DNA from: GCA-2724215 sp015660315
Lineage (GTDB): Bacteria; Latescibacterota; UBA2968; UBA8231
DNA length: 64,000 nt
NCBI GenBank assembly: GCA_029941315.1
Contig: JAPYQE010000001.1
Location: 30,919-94,918 of the forward strand
Direction of reading: 5' to 3'
The position numbers and the translations under genes were made by a program. How positions within the stretch are numbered: position 1 is the first letter of the stretch; every line of letters begins with the position of its first letter. The notes under the pieces are model-generated. The model saw nothing but the letters and a program-made list of their open reading frames with translations. It did not search any database and was not told the origin of the DNA. Positions 40,934 through 49,274 of this stretch are shown here, in pieces.

Positions 40934-43600
40934 TTATTGCTTGCCGCTGCTTTTTTCCAGTGACTCTAATTTACTGCGGATAATGGTGTTGCTCGGGTCC
41001 TGTTCGAGTAATTCGCGGTAGGTTTCAATGGCCTTCTGCGTCAAGCCTTGGATCGTGTAAATTTCTGCCAGAGTCATAGTGGCTATGCGTTTGTCTTCAG
41101 GGTGACCAGGCTTGAGCGCTGAGTGGGGCTTGGGTTGCTCAAATACGGGTTCGGGTTCGGGTTCCGGCTCCGGCTCTTGCTCGATTTCCTGAAAGAGCCG
41201 GAGTAATTCGGGGTTATTTTGGGCAGCTGAGTGATCATCTGACGGAGCCGGTGGCTCTTTTGCGTCAGTAGAGGCCGCGGAGGCTTCTGTCGTTTCAGTG
41301 TCGGATGAAGATGAAAATAATGAAGAGGTTCCGGTAGTCGCTTCCTCTGTAGGAGCGGGGTCGGCGAAGGACGCTATGTCTGCTACTGATGTGGGTTCCG
41401 CCGGCGATTCTTCAGCGCTTGCAGACTCTGTTATTGGCTCAGTTGGTTCCGCAACGGCGGGTGTTTCATCTTGTGATCCTGTTCCGGACCCGGTGATGGC
41501 CGAGCCCGAGAGGAAAGAAGTGGGCCTTGGCGTAGGTACTTCCTCGCGGGATGGTTCCATCTCAGGTCCCAATCCAGCGGCAAAAGGTTCGGCAGAGTCT
41601 GGTTGTTTTGGATCGTTTTTTAAACCGGAAAAAGCTGTGCCTAAAAGAAATGGGGACGTCGGCGATTCGGGCAGAGGATCGCCGGGGGTGTCGGCTGTGG
41701 TTGCCTGGTCCTTAGCCGTCTCATCTTGTGCGGTGTTCGCGGAGGTTTCCGCAGAAAAGAAAAAGTGTTTATCAGCCTTAGCGGCGACCTCGGGCAATGC
41801 TATATCGTCTGGGGAAAGGTCTTCAGGCTCTTCTGAGCTTGTCGTTTCCGGGGCATTCGCCGCTGAAGGGCTGCCGAAAAGAAAGGGGGCCGAGGATGTA
41901 CTATTGCCTTCATCTACCGTCTCTGGAGCCAGGTTGGCCAGCGAATCATTTTCGTTTTCTGCGGTATCTTGTGCATTCGCGGTCGCGTCAGGTGCAAAGG
42001 TCGGGGAGGATGCGGGTTCGGCCTCTGCAGGTGGTGTCGACGACGAGGGCGTTTCTTCCGTTAGGTTCGACATCAAAAAAGGTGTTGGTGTTTCGGCTTC
42101 GGCCTCGGCGGCCGGTGATTCAGCGATCTCTTGTTCTTCAGCTTCGGTTGCTACTACGGGTGATTCAACAACTTCTTGTACTCCAGATTCGGTCTCTGTA
42201 GCGGCCTCTTGTACTTTAGTGTTGGGCTCGTCAGCAGATGATTCAGCGGTTTCTTCTATTGTAGATGGTTCGGGTTCCGGGGCATACTCTGTAGGGGTCG
42301 CAGGAACAGAAAAATCTGGTGGTTCTTGCGGTTTGAAGATGTCTGAGTCTTCAGGTAATACCTCCGGCGAAAAAATGGAGACTTCGTCTGGATTCGCATC
42401 CTTGTCTTTTTTGTCCTGATCGGAGAAGCTGATCCAGCTTTCTACTTGTGGTTTGTCTTCTTTTTCGCCGTTAGCTTCGGCTTCTTCTCGATCGTCTACT
42501 TCAGCCTCTTTGTCACTGGGAGCTTCGGTAGGAGCGCCCTCTATCTCTTCATCGCCTTCTGTGTCGGGCACGAGGAAAAGCGATACCGGGTTTTTTTCGT
42601 TGGGGGATACTTCTGTTTCCGCGGTTATTTCGTCCGCGCTTTCTTCTTTAACGTCGGCGGCTGGCGGTGGGTTGGTGGTTGCGGCGTCGGGCATTGCTGA
42701 CACCGATGTTTCCGGAGGGGTGGTGGTGCTGTCTGTCGTGGTTTCTTCGACATCGACAATCGGCGGCACATCGGGTGCTTCGGACATCTTGTCGCCGAAG
42801 ATCTCGAAGCCCAATGCGGCGACTGCGTCGCTTTGGCTGTCGTTTGCGGCCGGCGCTGTGGTTGGAATATTGTCGCCGGGATCTTCAGTTGTAGCAATTT
42901 CGGGTGGGGCTGCTGGCTCTATCGCGGCAGTAGCTGCGTTCTCTTCGGTGAAGAGCGGATTGGGGCCTTGTTCAAATTCCTTGAGCGCGTCGCTGACGTT
43001 GGGCGAGTCGGACCATTCGGGTAGGTCTTGGACCTGGGCAAAGGGTTCGACTACCTCGTTGACGGGGTCTTGTTTCGGGGCGCCGGCGATAAGGGCTTCG
43101 GCCGATGTTGCAACGACGGGGCTTTCATTTACTTCGAGCAGGGGAGTGACTTCGGCGGCCGGGTCGTCTTCGGTCGCATCTTTGCGGGCAGTATAGGTGA
43201 GCTTGTCGATCTGTTCGTTCAGGGTGTCGTCAAAGGGATCGAAATAAGCGGCCTGTTGTAGCGTCTGCAGGGCCAGGCGGGCCACGCCGAGTTGTTGGAA
43301 GAGATCGGAGATGCGTTTATAGCTGCCGGGGTTTTCAGGGTCGAGGCGCAGGGCGTGGTCCATGGCCTCGCGTGCTTTTTCGACATTGCCCTGGTCTTCG
43401 TAACACTTGCTGAGGACGACGAAGCCGGTGGAGTAGTCGGGGAAATTGGCACAGCCCTCTTCGCAGAGGGATAGCGCGCGTTCGGTTTGGCCGCCATCGA
43501 GGTAGAGATCGGCTAGGCGAGCGAAGAGCGGCGCATCTGGCTCGCGCCGGAAAGCTTTTTCCAGTTTGGCTATCGGATTGGCCATGGTAATGGAGGTCAT
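40934..43600 (-). CDS. Long acidic protein with TPR repeats at both ends
   Basis: About 888 aa from ATG 43600 (ATG 43585 is an alternative; the frame is open further up). The N-terminal 110 residues are three TPRs (EPDAPLFARLADLYLDGGQT, DYSTGFVVLSKCYEDQGNVE, NPGSYKRISDLFQQLGVARL). The C-terminal 60 residues are another TPR pair (DKRIATMTLAEIYTIQGLTQ, KAIETYRELLEQDPSNTIIR). Between them about 650 residues are low-complexity, rich in Glu, Ala, Ser, Pro and Thr, with recurring PFLFGSP/PFLLGTA/TSFLSGSA-like motifs. No signal peptide or membrane helix, so probably cytoplasmic. It looks like a scaffold with a long disordered acidic linker. Its position directly before efp suggests co-transcription. 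Function unknown. Confidence 0.8.
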   Translation of the reverse strand: MTSITMANPIAKLEKAFRREPDAPLFARLADLYLDGGQTERALSLCEEGCANFPDYSTGFVVLSKCYEDQGNVEKAREAMDHALRLDPENPGSYKRISDLFQQLGVARLALQTLQQAAYFDPFDDTLNEQIDKLTYTARKDATEDDPAAEVTPLLEVNESPVVATSAEALIAGAPKQDPVNEVVEPFAQVQDLPEWSDSPNVSDALKEFEQGPNPLFTEENAATAAIEPAAPPEIATTEDPGDNIPTTAPAANDSQSDAVAALGFEIFGDKMSEAPDVPPIVDVEETTTDSTTTPPETSVSAMPDAATTNPPPAADVKEESADEITAETEVSPNEKNPVSLFLVPDTEGDEEIEGAPTEAPSDKEAEVDDREEAEANGEKEDKPQVESWISFSDQDKKDKDANPDEVSIFSPEVLPEDSDIFKPQEPPDFSVPATPTEYAPEPEPSTIEETAESSADEPNTKVQEAATETESGVQEVVESPVVATEAEEQEIAESPAAEAEAETPTPFLMSNLTEETPSSSTPPAEAEPASSPTFAPDATANAQDTAENENDSLANLAPETVDEGNSTSSAPFLFGSPSAANAPETTSSEEPEDLSPDDIALPEVAAKADKHFFFSAETSANTAQDETAKDQATTADTPGDPLPESPTSPFLLGTAFSGLKNDPKQPDSAEPFAAGLGPEMEPSREEVPTPRPTSFLSGSAITGSGTGSQDETPAVAEPTEPITESASAEESPAEPTSVADIASFADPAPTEEATTGTSSLFSSSSDTETTEASAASTDAKEPPAPSDDHSAAQNNPELLRLFQEIEQEPEPEPEPEPVFEQPKPHSALKPGHPEDKRIATMTLAEIYTIQGLTQKAIETYRELLEQDPSNTIIRSKLESLEKSSGKQ

Positions 43601-43719
43601 TTCAAGAGGATACTGATGAGGGGCTATTTTACGTTCTGGACTGCGAAATGTCAAGGATTGAAGAAGGGCCTAAGAGACGGGCAGAGAGGAAGATGGGGCC
43701 GGTTTCAGCGGGGTATCCC

Positions 43720-43748
43720 TTGACAAGGTCAAGGGGGGCTTCTATCTT
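43720..43748 (+). promoter_or_regulatory. Sigma-70-type promoter of tRNA-Lys
   Basis: TTGACA (43720-43725), 17-bp spacer, TATCTT (43743-43748). The tRNA begins 25 nt after the -10, which fits a short leader. A second A/T-rich CCTATAAAAATAG follows at 43754 and could be part of the same region. Confidence 0.75.
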
Positions 43749-43772
43749 TTCGCCCTATAAAAATAGTTTAGT

Positions 43773-43848
<76 letters not shown>

Positions 43849-43857
43849 TTTATTATT

Positions 43858-43893
43858 AAGGGCTTACGAGAGCAATTTTCGTAAGCCCTTTTT
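43858..43893 (+). terminator. Intrinsic terminator after tRNA-Lys
   Basis: AAGGGCTTACGA and TCGTAAGCCCTT form a 12-bp stem around a 9-nt loop, followed by TTT. It begins 10 nt after the tRNA. Confidence 0.88.
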
Positions 43894-44327
43894 GATTTGT
43901 GTCATTGTTGGGTTATATATATAGGCCGCAAAATGCGGTGTGACGGCTTATGTACCGGTAATTTATGCGGGGGTTGTCAAAGCAAATGGCTAAAACGGAA
44001 AATAAATACAAGGCGCGGGTCGTTCATTCGCGTCCTTTACCCGGTCATCGGGCTCTTTGCCTGGACGGTATTTTCCTTCGCGATGGTTGAGATTTCGATT
44101 GAGAATTTCAATAATGAAGAAAACTACCTGATGTAGGGGCTATATTGGGCCATTGTTTGTCGCAGGCTATGCAGGGCTACTCTACTCATGGGGGTGCGGA
44201 GGAAAAACGGCGGCGACGAAAGTGGGCAATAGCAACGGAACCAGAAGGACTATTTCAGGGGCTGTTTTATGGAAGGGCTCTCGTGTGGGGGCTATTAACG
44301 TTTTGTAACGGATAGGGGCATCGTAAA
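43894..44327. other. Region without a confident gene; possible remnant of a small membrane protein
   Basis: A TTG-started frame at 43897-44136 has one hydrophobic stretch (VLYPVIGLFAWTVFSFAMV). After its stop another frame reads IGPLFVAGYAGLLYSWGCGG, also hydrophobic, and ends at about 44303. Together they look like two membrane segments split by a frameshift, but neither has a ribosome binding site and I recognise no family. The aldolase gene at 44328 follows directly and its promoter may lie here. Confidence 0.35.
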
Positions 44328-45215
44328 ATGAGCCAGTTTGAAGGGATTGTACCCGCCATACCGACGCCGATGAACGCAGAGGGTCAGATTGCCGAAGAAG
44401 CGTTGCGCAAGTTGGTTGAATTCAATATTAAAGCCGGGGTACATGGTTTCTGGGTCTCGGGCGGCACGGGTGAAAGTGTGTTGCTCGAAGACGAGGAGAA
44501 TAGGCGGGTCGCCGAAATCGTAGTCGATCAGGGCCAAGGGCGGGTGAATAATATTATCCATGTTGGGGCGGCTACGACAGTTCGCGCGGCCGGTTTGGCC
44601 GAACACGCCGCACGGGTGGGGGCCGAGGCTATTTGCTGCGTACCGCCTTTTTTCTATAGCCGCAGCGATGAAGAAATCGTTGAGCATTACAGGGTGGTGG
44701 CCGCCGCCGCTGACCTGCCGCTTTTTGCTTATAACCTGCCTTCGGCGACCCGGGTCGAGATCGATCCGCCGTTGATGCAGAAGATCCAGGACGCGGTGCC
44801 ACAGCTAAAGGGGCTCAAGCACTCGGTGGCGAATCTGTCGAATTTGCGGGCCTTTGCGCGAATGGGTTTAGACGCCTTTACGGGGAGTTGCCATTGGATG
44901 CTGCCGGCGATGACGCTGGGTGCGGTGGGTGCGGTGGATGGGCCGCCCTCTTTTGCCCCCGAGTTATGGGTCGTTATTTGGCAGGCCTATCAGGCCGGTG
45001 AACTAAAAAAGGCCGAAGCGGCGCAGGATCGGGCGAGTGAGACAGTAGAGGCGCTTATGCGTTGCGGTGGGGGCTTTCATGCTATGATTAAGGCCGCACT
45101 TGGCATGCGGTTGGGCATCGACTGCGGTGATCCTCGGCCGCCCGCGCTGCCGCTTACAAAAGAGCAGCGGCAGGCGTTAGAGCGAATTGTCGACGAGTTG
45201 GATTTACCCGCATAA
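44328..45215 (+). CDS. Dihydrodipicolinate synthase / N-acetylneuraminate lyase family aldolase
   Basis: 295 aa. Class I aldolase barrel: GTGES at 46-50 (carboxylate binding), Tyr135 in FAYNLPSA (proton relay), and the Schiff-base Lys164 in LKGLKHSVANL. The order and spacing fit the DapA/NanA superfamily. The GLKHS (rather than IKE/VKEA of DapA) context and absence of other lysine genes suggest a sugar-acid or sialic-acid-type substrate rather than lysine synthesis. A terminator follows after 25 bp, so the gene is probably monocistronic. Substrate cannot be told from sequence. Confidence 0.88.
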   Translation: MSQFEGIVPAIPTPMNAEGQIAEEALRKLVEFNIKAGVHGFWVSGGTGESVLLEDEENRRVAEIVVDQGQGRVNNIIHVGAATTVRAAGLAEHAARVGAEAICCVPPFFYSRSDEEIVEHYRVVAAAADLPLFAYNLPSATRVEIDPPLMQKIQDAVPQLKGLKHSVANLSNLRAFARMGLDAFTGSCHWMLPAMTLGAVGAVDGPPSFAPELWVVIWQAYQAGELKKAEAAQDRASETVEALMRCGGGFHAMIKAALGMRLGIDCGDPRPPALPLTKEQRQALERIVDELDLPA

Positions 45216-45240
45216 GGACTCATACGCGCCCGAGAACGTG

Positions 45241-45292
45241 CAAAGCCCTTTTCGACTGCATACAGCGCAGTACGGAAAGGGCTTTGTCCTTT
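45241..45292 (+). terminator. Intrinsic terminator after the aldolase gene
   Basis: CAAAGCCCTTT (45241-45251) and AAAGGGCTTTG (45276-45286) form an 11-bp stem around a 24-nt loop, followed by TCCTTTT. Begins 25 nt after the stop codon. Confidence 0.8.
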
Positions 45293-45303
45293 TAGCGGCG
45301 GAC

Positions 45304-45393
45304 TTATCTGACGAGCAGGCCGTAGCCGATCTGCACAAAAACCCAGATCAACGACAGAATGCCGACGAAGAGTCCGAAGCGTTTGATGACCAT
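45304..45393 (-). CDS. Small single-pass membrane protein (29 aa)
   Basis: ATG 45393 to TAA 45304 encodes MVIKRFGLFVGILSLIWVFV followed by QIGYGLLVR: a basic N-terminus, one hydrophobic helix and an Arg end. AAGGTG lies 6 nt before the ATG, a good ribosome binding site for such a short gene. It stands alone, convergent with the aldolase gene and separated from it by the terminator. No family recognised; the start context and membrane-like composition are the support. Confidence 0.5.
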   Translation of the reverse strand: MVIKRFGLFVGILSLIWVFVQIGYGLLVR

Positions 45394-45585
45394 ATTGGGC
45401 ACCTTTGGTGCTTCTATATTAAAAAGGGGAGGTCCTGCAATTAATATCGGTATATCCGCCCGTTGAAACTGTGAGGGGGATCACTACCGAAAATGAAAGC
45501 CGACCCGCTACACCGCCTTGCAACGAAATCTGCCTCGATTGCGGGAGAACTAAACAAGAAAGACCCGATCGAACAAGGATTTTCC

Positions 45586-45867
45586 TCAGGCTTCGGAGGG
45601 GATAATCTCTAATTTGCGCAAATATTCGCAGAGCCCGCTGTCGTCGGTGGGCAGATCAAGTACGTCGGAAAAGGGCCACATATTTCCCTCGAGGAAATCA
45701 ACGGCCGTTTGCCTTTCATGGTTAGAATCGGCACGGGACATGTCTTTTATCGCCTGCAGGATGACTGCGGCGGCGAGTCGTCGGTGGCCGTCGAACTGGG
45801 CGCGGTAGGTAGGTTTTCTGTCTTTAGCCATGGCCTTCATCGTTGGAAGTGCGGTAGAATCTACCAT
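45586..45867 (-). CDS. Small hypothetical protein (up to 93 aa)
   Basis: Frame of 93 codons with internal ATGs at 45840 and 45831, either of which may be the real start. The core RRLAAAVILQAIKDMSRAD, HERQTAVDFLEGNMWPFSDV and LDLPTDDSGLCEYLRKLEII looks like a soluble helical protein; a pattern of AAxILQAxxD followed by A-x-x-F-L and a W-P-F motif is seen in small bacterial and phage proteins of unknown role. No signal peptide. It lies between the microprotein gene and the CNT transporter gene on the same strand. Confidence 0.6.
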   Translation of the reverse strand: MVDSTALPTMKAMAKDRKPTYRAQFDGHRRLAAAVILQAIKDMSRADSNHERQTAVDFLEGNMWPFSDVLDLPTDDSGLCEYLRKLEIIPSEA

Positions 45868-45916
45868 TTACGACGCGTAAGGCGCCGGGTAGATCCCGCT
45901 GGGTTTATAGTCCAAT

Positions 45917-47176
45917 TCACAGATAGAGTCCAATTACACAGCCGGTTAGCATCGTCGCGATTGTACCGGCGATAAGCGAACGCAGTCCTAAACGTGCCAG
46001 GTCGCCGCGCCGCTCGGGTGCGATGCCGCCGATGCCGCCAATCATAATGGCCACCGAGCCGAAGTTTGCAAAACCGCAAAGAGCATAAGTGGCGATGATA
46101 AAGGAACGCGGGCTCAGCGCGGAAGCTTCTCCTGCGTGCCGAGACAGGGCAAGATAGGCGACAAATTCGTTGAGGATGGTCTTGAGTCCCATCAATTGAC
46201 CGACGATTCTGGCTTCGGCCCAGGGGATGCCCATCAGCCATACCAGGGGATGAAAGAGGACGCCAGTGGCCGCTTCCATGCTCCAGGTACCGCTTGCCGC
46301 GCCGTTTATTCGTCCGTCGGCCCAGCTTATACCGTAGTTCGCCAGGGCGACGAGACCGATAAAGGCGATCAGCATGGCGAGCACGTTGAGTACTAGGTGC
46401 ATGCCTTCGACCGCACCACGGGCGGCCGCGTCTAGGCCGTTGAGCGTATCTTTGCGCGGGAGCTCGACTTGTTCGCCGGCCGTTTCGGCCTTGTTAGTCT
46501 CGGGGATCATCAGTTTGGCGACGGCGATGGCCGCCGGGGCGCTGATCAGTGATGCGACGAATAAATGTCCGGCGATATCGGGGTGTACGTGGCCGAGGAT
46601 GGTGGCGTATATGACCATCACGGTGCCGGCGATAGTGGCCATGCCGCCGGTCATCAGGCAAAAGAGCTCGCTCTCGGTGAGGCGTGCGACATAGGGGCGG
46701 ATCAAGAGCGGGGCTTCGGTCATGCCGAGAAATATATTGGCCGCCATGCCGACGCTTTCGGCCGAACTGATGCCCATCAGTTTCTGCATGATACGGCTGA
46801 GCCGGGCGATGAGCCAAGGCAGGATGCCGTAGTGGTAGAGAATGCGCGAGAGCGAGGCGACGAAAATTAGGGTCGCAGCGATCTCTAGGGCGAAGACATG
46901 ACCGTGCTCGCCGGTAAAAGAGTCCGAGCTTAAACCACTAAAGAGCAGGGACTGGTTGGCTTTGAGCGCGGTCTTTTTGAGCAGGGCGGTAAAGTGGCCG
47001 ATCAGGGCGAAAATCGGATTGCGCAGCACCGGTTGCAACAGTAGGCCGGCGAGGGCCAGTTGTAGCAGTGTGGCGACGCCGAGGGTCTTCCAGGGGATAG
47101 TGCGGCTACGACGGCCTGAAAACCAGGCGATAACGAGGAGTACGAGGTAGCCAAAGGCGCTGTGCAGGATGAGCAT
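45917..47176 (-). CDS. Concentrative nucleoside transporter (CNT/NupC family)
   Basis: 419 aa from ATG 47176; a TTG-started extension upstream has no support. Multiple membrane helices. CNT signatures: IFLGMTEAPLLIRPYVARLT (G-x-TEAPL-x-I-R-P-Y), MTGGMATIAGTVMVIYATIL, GLKTILNEFVAYLALS, and YALCGFANFGSVAIMIGGIG followed by APERRGDLARLGLRSLIAGT. The Glu and Asn residues in these motifs bind the nucleoside and Na+/H+. It imports nucleosides. No nucleoside catabolism genes are adjacent. Gap of about 49 bp to the next minus-strand gene. Confidence 0.93.
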   Translation of the reverse strand: MLILHSAFGYLVLLVIAWFSGRRSRTIPWKTLGVATLLQLALAGLLLQPVLRNPIFALIGHFTALLKKTALKANQSLLFSGLSSDSFTGEHGHVFALEIAATLIFVASLSRILYHYGILPWLIARLSRIMQKLMGISSAESVGMAANIFLGMTEAPLLIRPYVARLTESELFCLMTGGMATIAGTVMVIYATILGHVHPDIAGHLFVASLISAPAAIAVAKLMIPETNKAETAGEQVELPRKDTLNGLDAAARGAVEGMHLVLNVLAMLIAFIGLVALANYGISWADGRINGAASGTWSMEAATGVLFHPLVWLMGIPWAEARIVGQLMGLKTILNEFVAYLALSRHAGEASALSPRSFIIATYALCGFANFGSVAIMIGGIGGIAPERRGDLARLGLRSLIAGTIATMLTGCVIGLYL

Positions 47177-47259
47177 GACGCGTATAGAAGAACGAGCATA
47201 ATGGAAGAAAGTCAAGAATCGATAAGGGAAATAGGGTCCTGTGAGGCTAAGAACGGTGT

Positions 47260-47910
47260 TTAGCTGAGTGTATTGATAGTGCGTTGCACGACGGAATATA
47301 GGGGAGCGTCAGTGTCGATACAGGTGGCGCCGGACCAGATGGGTAACGCACCGAGGGCTTGTGCGAGGTTTTCGAAATAGGGGGAGTCGCAGCGGGAGCC
47401 ACGACCGGCCATACGGGCGCGCCAAGTTTCAAGCGGCGGTGGATCTAGGTGGAGAACGCGCAGGGTGGTGGGGGCGATTTTTTTACCTAAGCTCGGCCAG
47501 AGGTCGTTTTCGCCTAGCTCGGGGCCAAAGCCGCCGACGAGCAGAATTTGGCGGGTGCCGACGAGGTTACTGCAAGCTGTAGTGAGCGGGCCGGCGTATT
47601 CTAGGGGGCGGAGTTTTTGCCAGTAGTGCGGGGTGCCGTAAGCTGAGGCTGGAGGATCGCCGCGTTGGGCTGCCGCCGTTAAAATGAAGCCACCGGCGGT
47701 TTGGTCTTTGTCGATAAGGAAGGTATTGGGCTGTAGGGACAATAAGGCGCGGGCGACGGCAGTTTTGCCGACACCGGGCGGGCCACTGATAATTACCAGG
47801 CGGGCGGATGGGGCTCCGGGGCGGGCTGCCGCGAGCAGGGCTTCTGCGGTGGGTTTTGCGTCGGGGGTGGAATCGGCATAGCCCCCTCCGAGCTTGGCGA
47901 CGTCGGTCAC
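47260..47910 (-). CDS. P-loop NTPase / kinase-like protein
   Basis: 216 aa from GTG 47910, chosen because it makes a GTGA overlap with the upstream SDR gene's stop; the longer frame lies inside that gene. Walker A GPPGVGKT at 43-50 after a hydrophobic strand (RLVIISGPPGVGKT), then LQPNTFLIDKDQTAGGFI, a D-K-D motif of the AAA_33/zeta-toxin-like kinases, TRQILLVGGFGPEL, and TLRVLHLDPPPLETWRARMA with the lid Arg residues. These proteins phosphorylate small molecules such as sugars, nucleosides or shikimate-like acids. Coupling to an NAD-epimerase suggests a sugar substrate; this is inference. Confidence 0.75.
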   Translation of the reverse strand: MTDVAKLGGGYADSTPDAKPTAEALLAAARPGAPSARLVIISGPPGVGKTAVARALLSLQPNTFLIDKDQTAGGFILTAAAQRGDPPASAYGTPHYWQKLRPLEYAGPLTTACSNLVGTRQILLVGGFGPELGENDLWPSLGKKIAPTTLRVLHLDPPPLETWRARMAGRGSRCDSPYFENLAQALGALPIWSGATCIDTDAPLYSVVQRTINTLS

Positions 47911-48647
47911 GGCGAAGGGGCGCCGCGATCCTGCGGTTCCCAGCCGACGAGCTCTTTGGCGTTGGACAGGTCCCACTTTTTTTCGCCCCCCTGCGAGACC
48001 CCGTAGAAGATGCCGAATTGCGGGCGGGGGGCCTCGATGCAACAGGCGGTTAGCTCGGCGGAATCGCGGGCACTGAGCCAGCGGTTTTCGCCGGGTGGGT
48101 AGTCGCGGTTGACCTCTTCGGTGTCTGGGTAGTTGGCGATGCGGATGCAGTAGACGGAGATGCCGTATTGCTCGTGGTAGTGCCGGCCCAGCGCTTCACC
48201 GTAGGCTTTGCTGACGCCATATATGCTGTCGGGGCGGACCGGCATATCCGGAGTGGTGTAGACATTCTCTCGCTCGTAGAAGCCGGTGACGTGGTTGGTG
48301 CTGGCGAAGATGACGACGGGGACTTTGTTAATGCGGGCGGCTTCGAAGATATTGTAAGTGCCCTGGATATTGGTCTCCATGATCATCTGGTTATAGCGGG
48401 TGCGCGGATAGCCCCGCTGGGTGATGGCGATACCGAGGTGGGCGATGGCGTCAACGCCGTCACAGGCTTCTACCATATTTTCAAAGTTGGCCACATCGGA
48501 GACCACGATTTCGTCGTCCGGCTCGGTTTCGGGGATAGTGCGGTGGAAGAGCAAGCGAAAATCATAGCGGTCTTTGAGGTGGCGGCGCAAGCCCGACCCA
48601 ACCATGCCAGCGGCGCCGGTAATGAAAAGCTTCTGGTGTTTGGCCAT
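47907..48647 (-). CDS. NAD-dependent epimerase/dehydratase (extended SDR, uronate-dehydrogenase-like)
   Basis: 246 aa. Rossmann motif GAAGMVGSGL at 11-20, DVANFENMVEACDGVDAIAH, and the catalytic Y143-G-V-S-K147 in DSIYGVSKAYGEALGRHYH. ASTNHVTGFYE resembles the active-site Ser region. At 246 aa it is short for UDP-sugar epimerases (about 310-340) and close in size to uronate dehydrogenases. Its stop overlaps the GTG of the P-loop gene. Upstream at 48764-49268 lies the relic of another epimerase. Confidence 0.88.
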   Translation of the reverse strand: MAKHQKLFITGAAGMVGSGLRRHLKDRYDFRLLFHRTIPETEPDDEIVVSDVANFENMVEACDGVDAIAHLGIAITQRGYPRTRYNQMIMETNIQGTYNIFEAARINKVPVVIFASTNHVTGFYERENVYTTPDMPVRPDSIYGVSKAYGEALGRHYHEQYGISVYCIRIANYPDTEEVNRDYPPGENRWLSARDSAELTACCIEAPRPQFGIFYGVSQGGEKKWDLSNAKELVGWEPQDRGAPSP

Positions 48648-48763
48648 TGTGAAACTCCCCGGAAAATTAGTGCTACTATACTCGCCTGATGCTGGGCTGT
48701 CAATTCGGCGTGGTGACCCAACCCTGCGCGAATCGAGGTCTTTGATGCAGTGGTATTTCTCTT

Positions 48764-49268
48764 TTAAGCGAAAGAGTACTCCGGCTCAAAACCGATTAGC
48801 TTTCGCGCCCGTTCGATGCTGACCAGAGATTCGTTGCCGACGATGGGGCGCGTGCGCTCGCTTATGTTGGAATAGAAGAGCTGGATTAGCGCCTCGCTAT
48901 CTACGCCGGCTACATTTTGCGCCTGGGTGACAAAGAGCGGATGCGCGCTTTCGTAATCGGCGGTCAATCCCTTTTCGAAGGCCTACGCTGAATCTTCCGC
49001 ATGAATCACGGTCCAAAAGTTGGTTAGCCCCGAGACCATTCGTCGCTTGGCAAAAGCCCGCTCCTGCTCGGGGGTAAGTTCGGCACCGCGTTGCCACTGG
49101 CGCGGTTTTCTTCGCACTGTGCCCAGATCGCAGCGACGCATTCCCGGCGCCGTCTATTTTGAGGTTTTCATCGAGGCCGATGACTCGAACAGTGTGGCCC
49201 GCGCGGACGAGCCGTGCGACGCAGCGGCGGCCGACGGTTCCGGTGCCTCCAGTGACGAGTGCGTTCAT
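48764..49268 (-). pseudogene. NAD-dependent epimerase relic with internal deletion and premature stop
   Basis: The N-terminus is intact: MNALVTGGTGTVGRRCVARL, VRAGHTVRVIGLD, with the Rossmann glycines. At about 49140 the frame changes and continues as MRRCDLGT, then AELTPEQERAFAKRRMVSGL, TNFWTVIHAEDSA, an in-frame TAG at 48983-48985, and after that AFEKGLTADYESAHPLFVTQ, NVAGVDSEALIQLF and ESLVSIERARKLIGFEPEYS, the usual C-terminus of this epimerase family. About 100 residues in the middle, including the YxxxK active site, are missing. It cannot be functional. It lies 6 bp after the MFS gene stop on the same strand. Confidence 0.82.
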
Positions 49269-49274
49269 TTTCTG

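Noticed and set aside
41298..42419. 373-codon plus-strand frame opposite the acidic TPR protein
   Set aside because: Ser/Gly/Val low-complexity produced by the complementary strand of the Glu/Ala/Pro-rich linker; no start signal.
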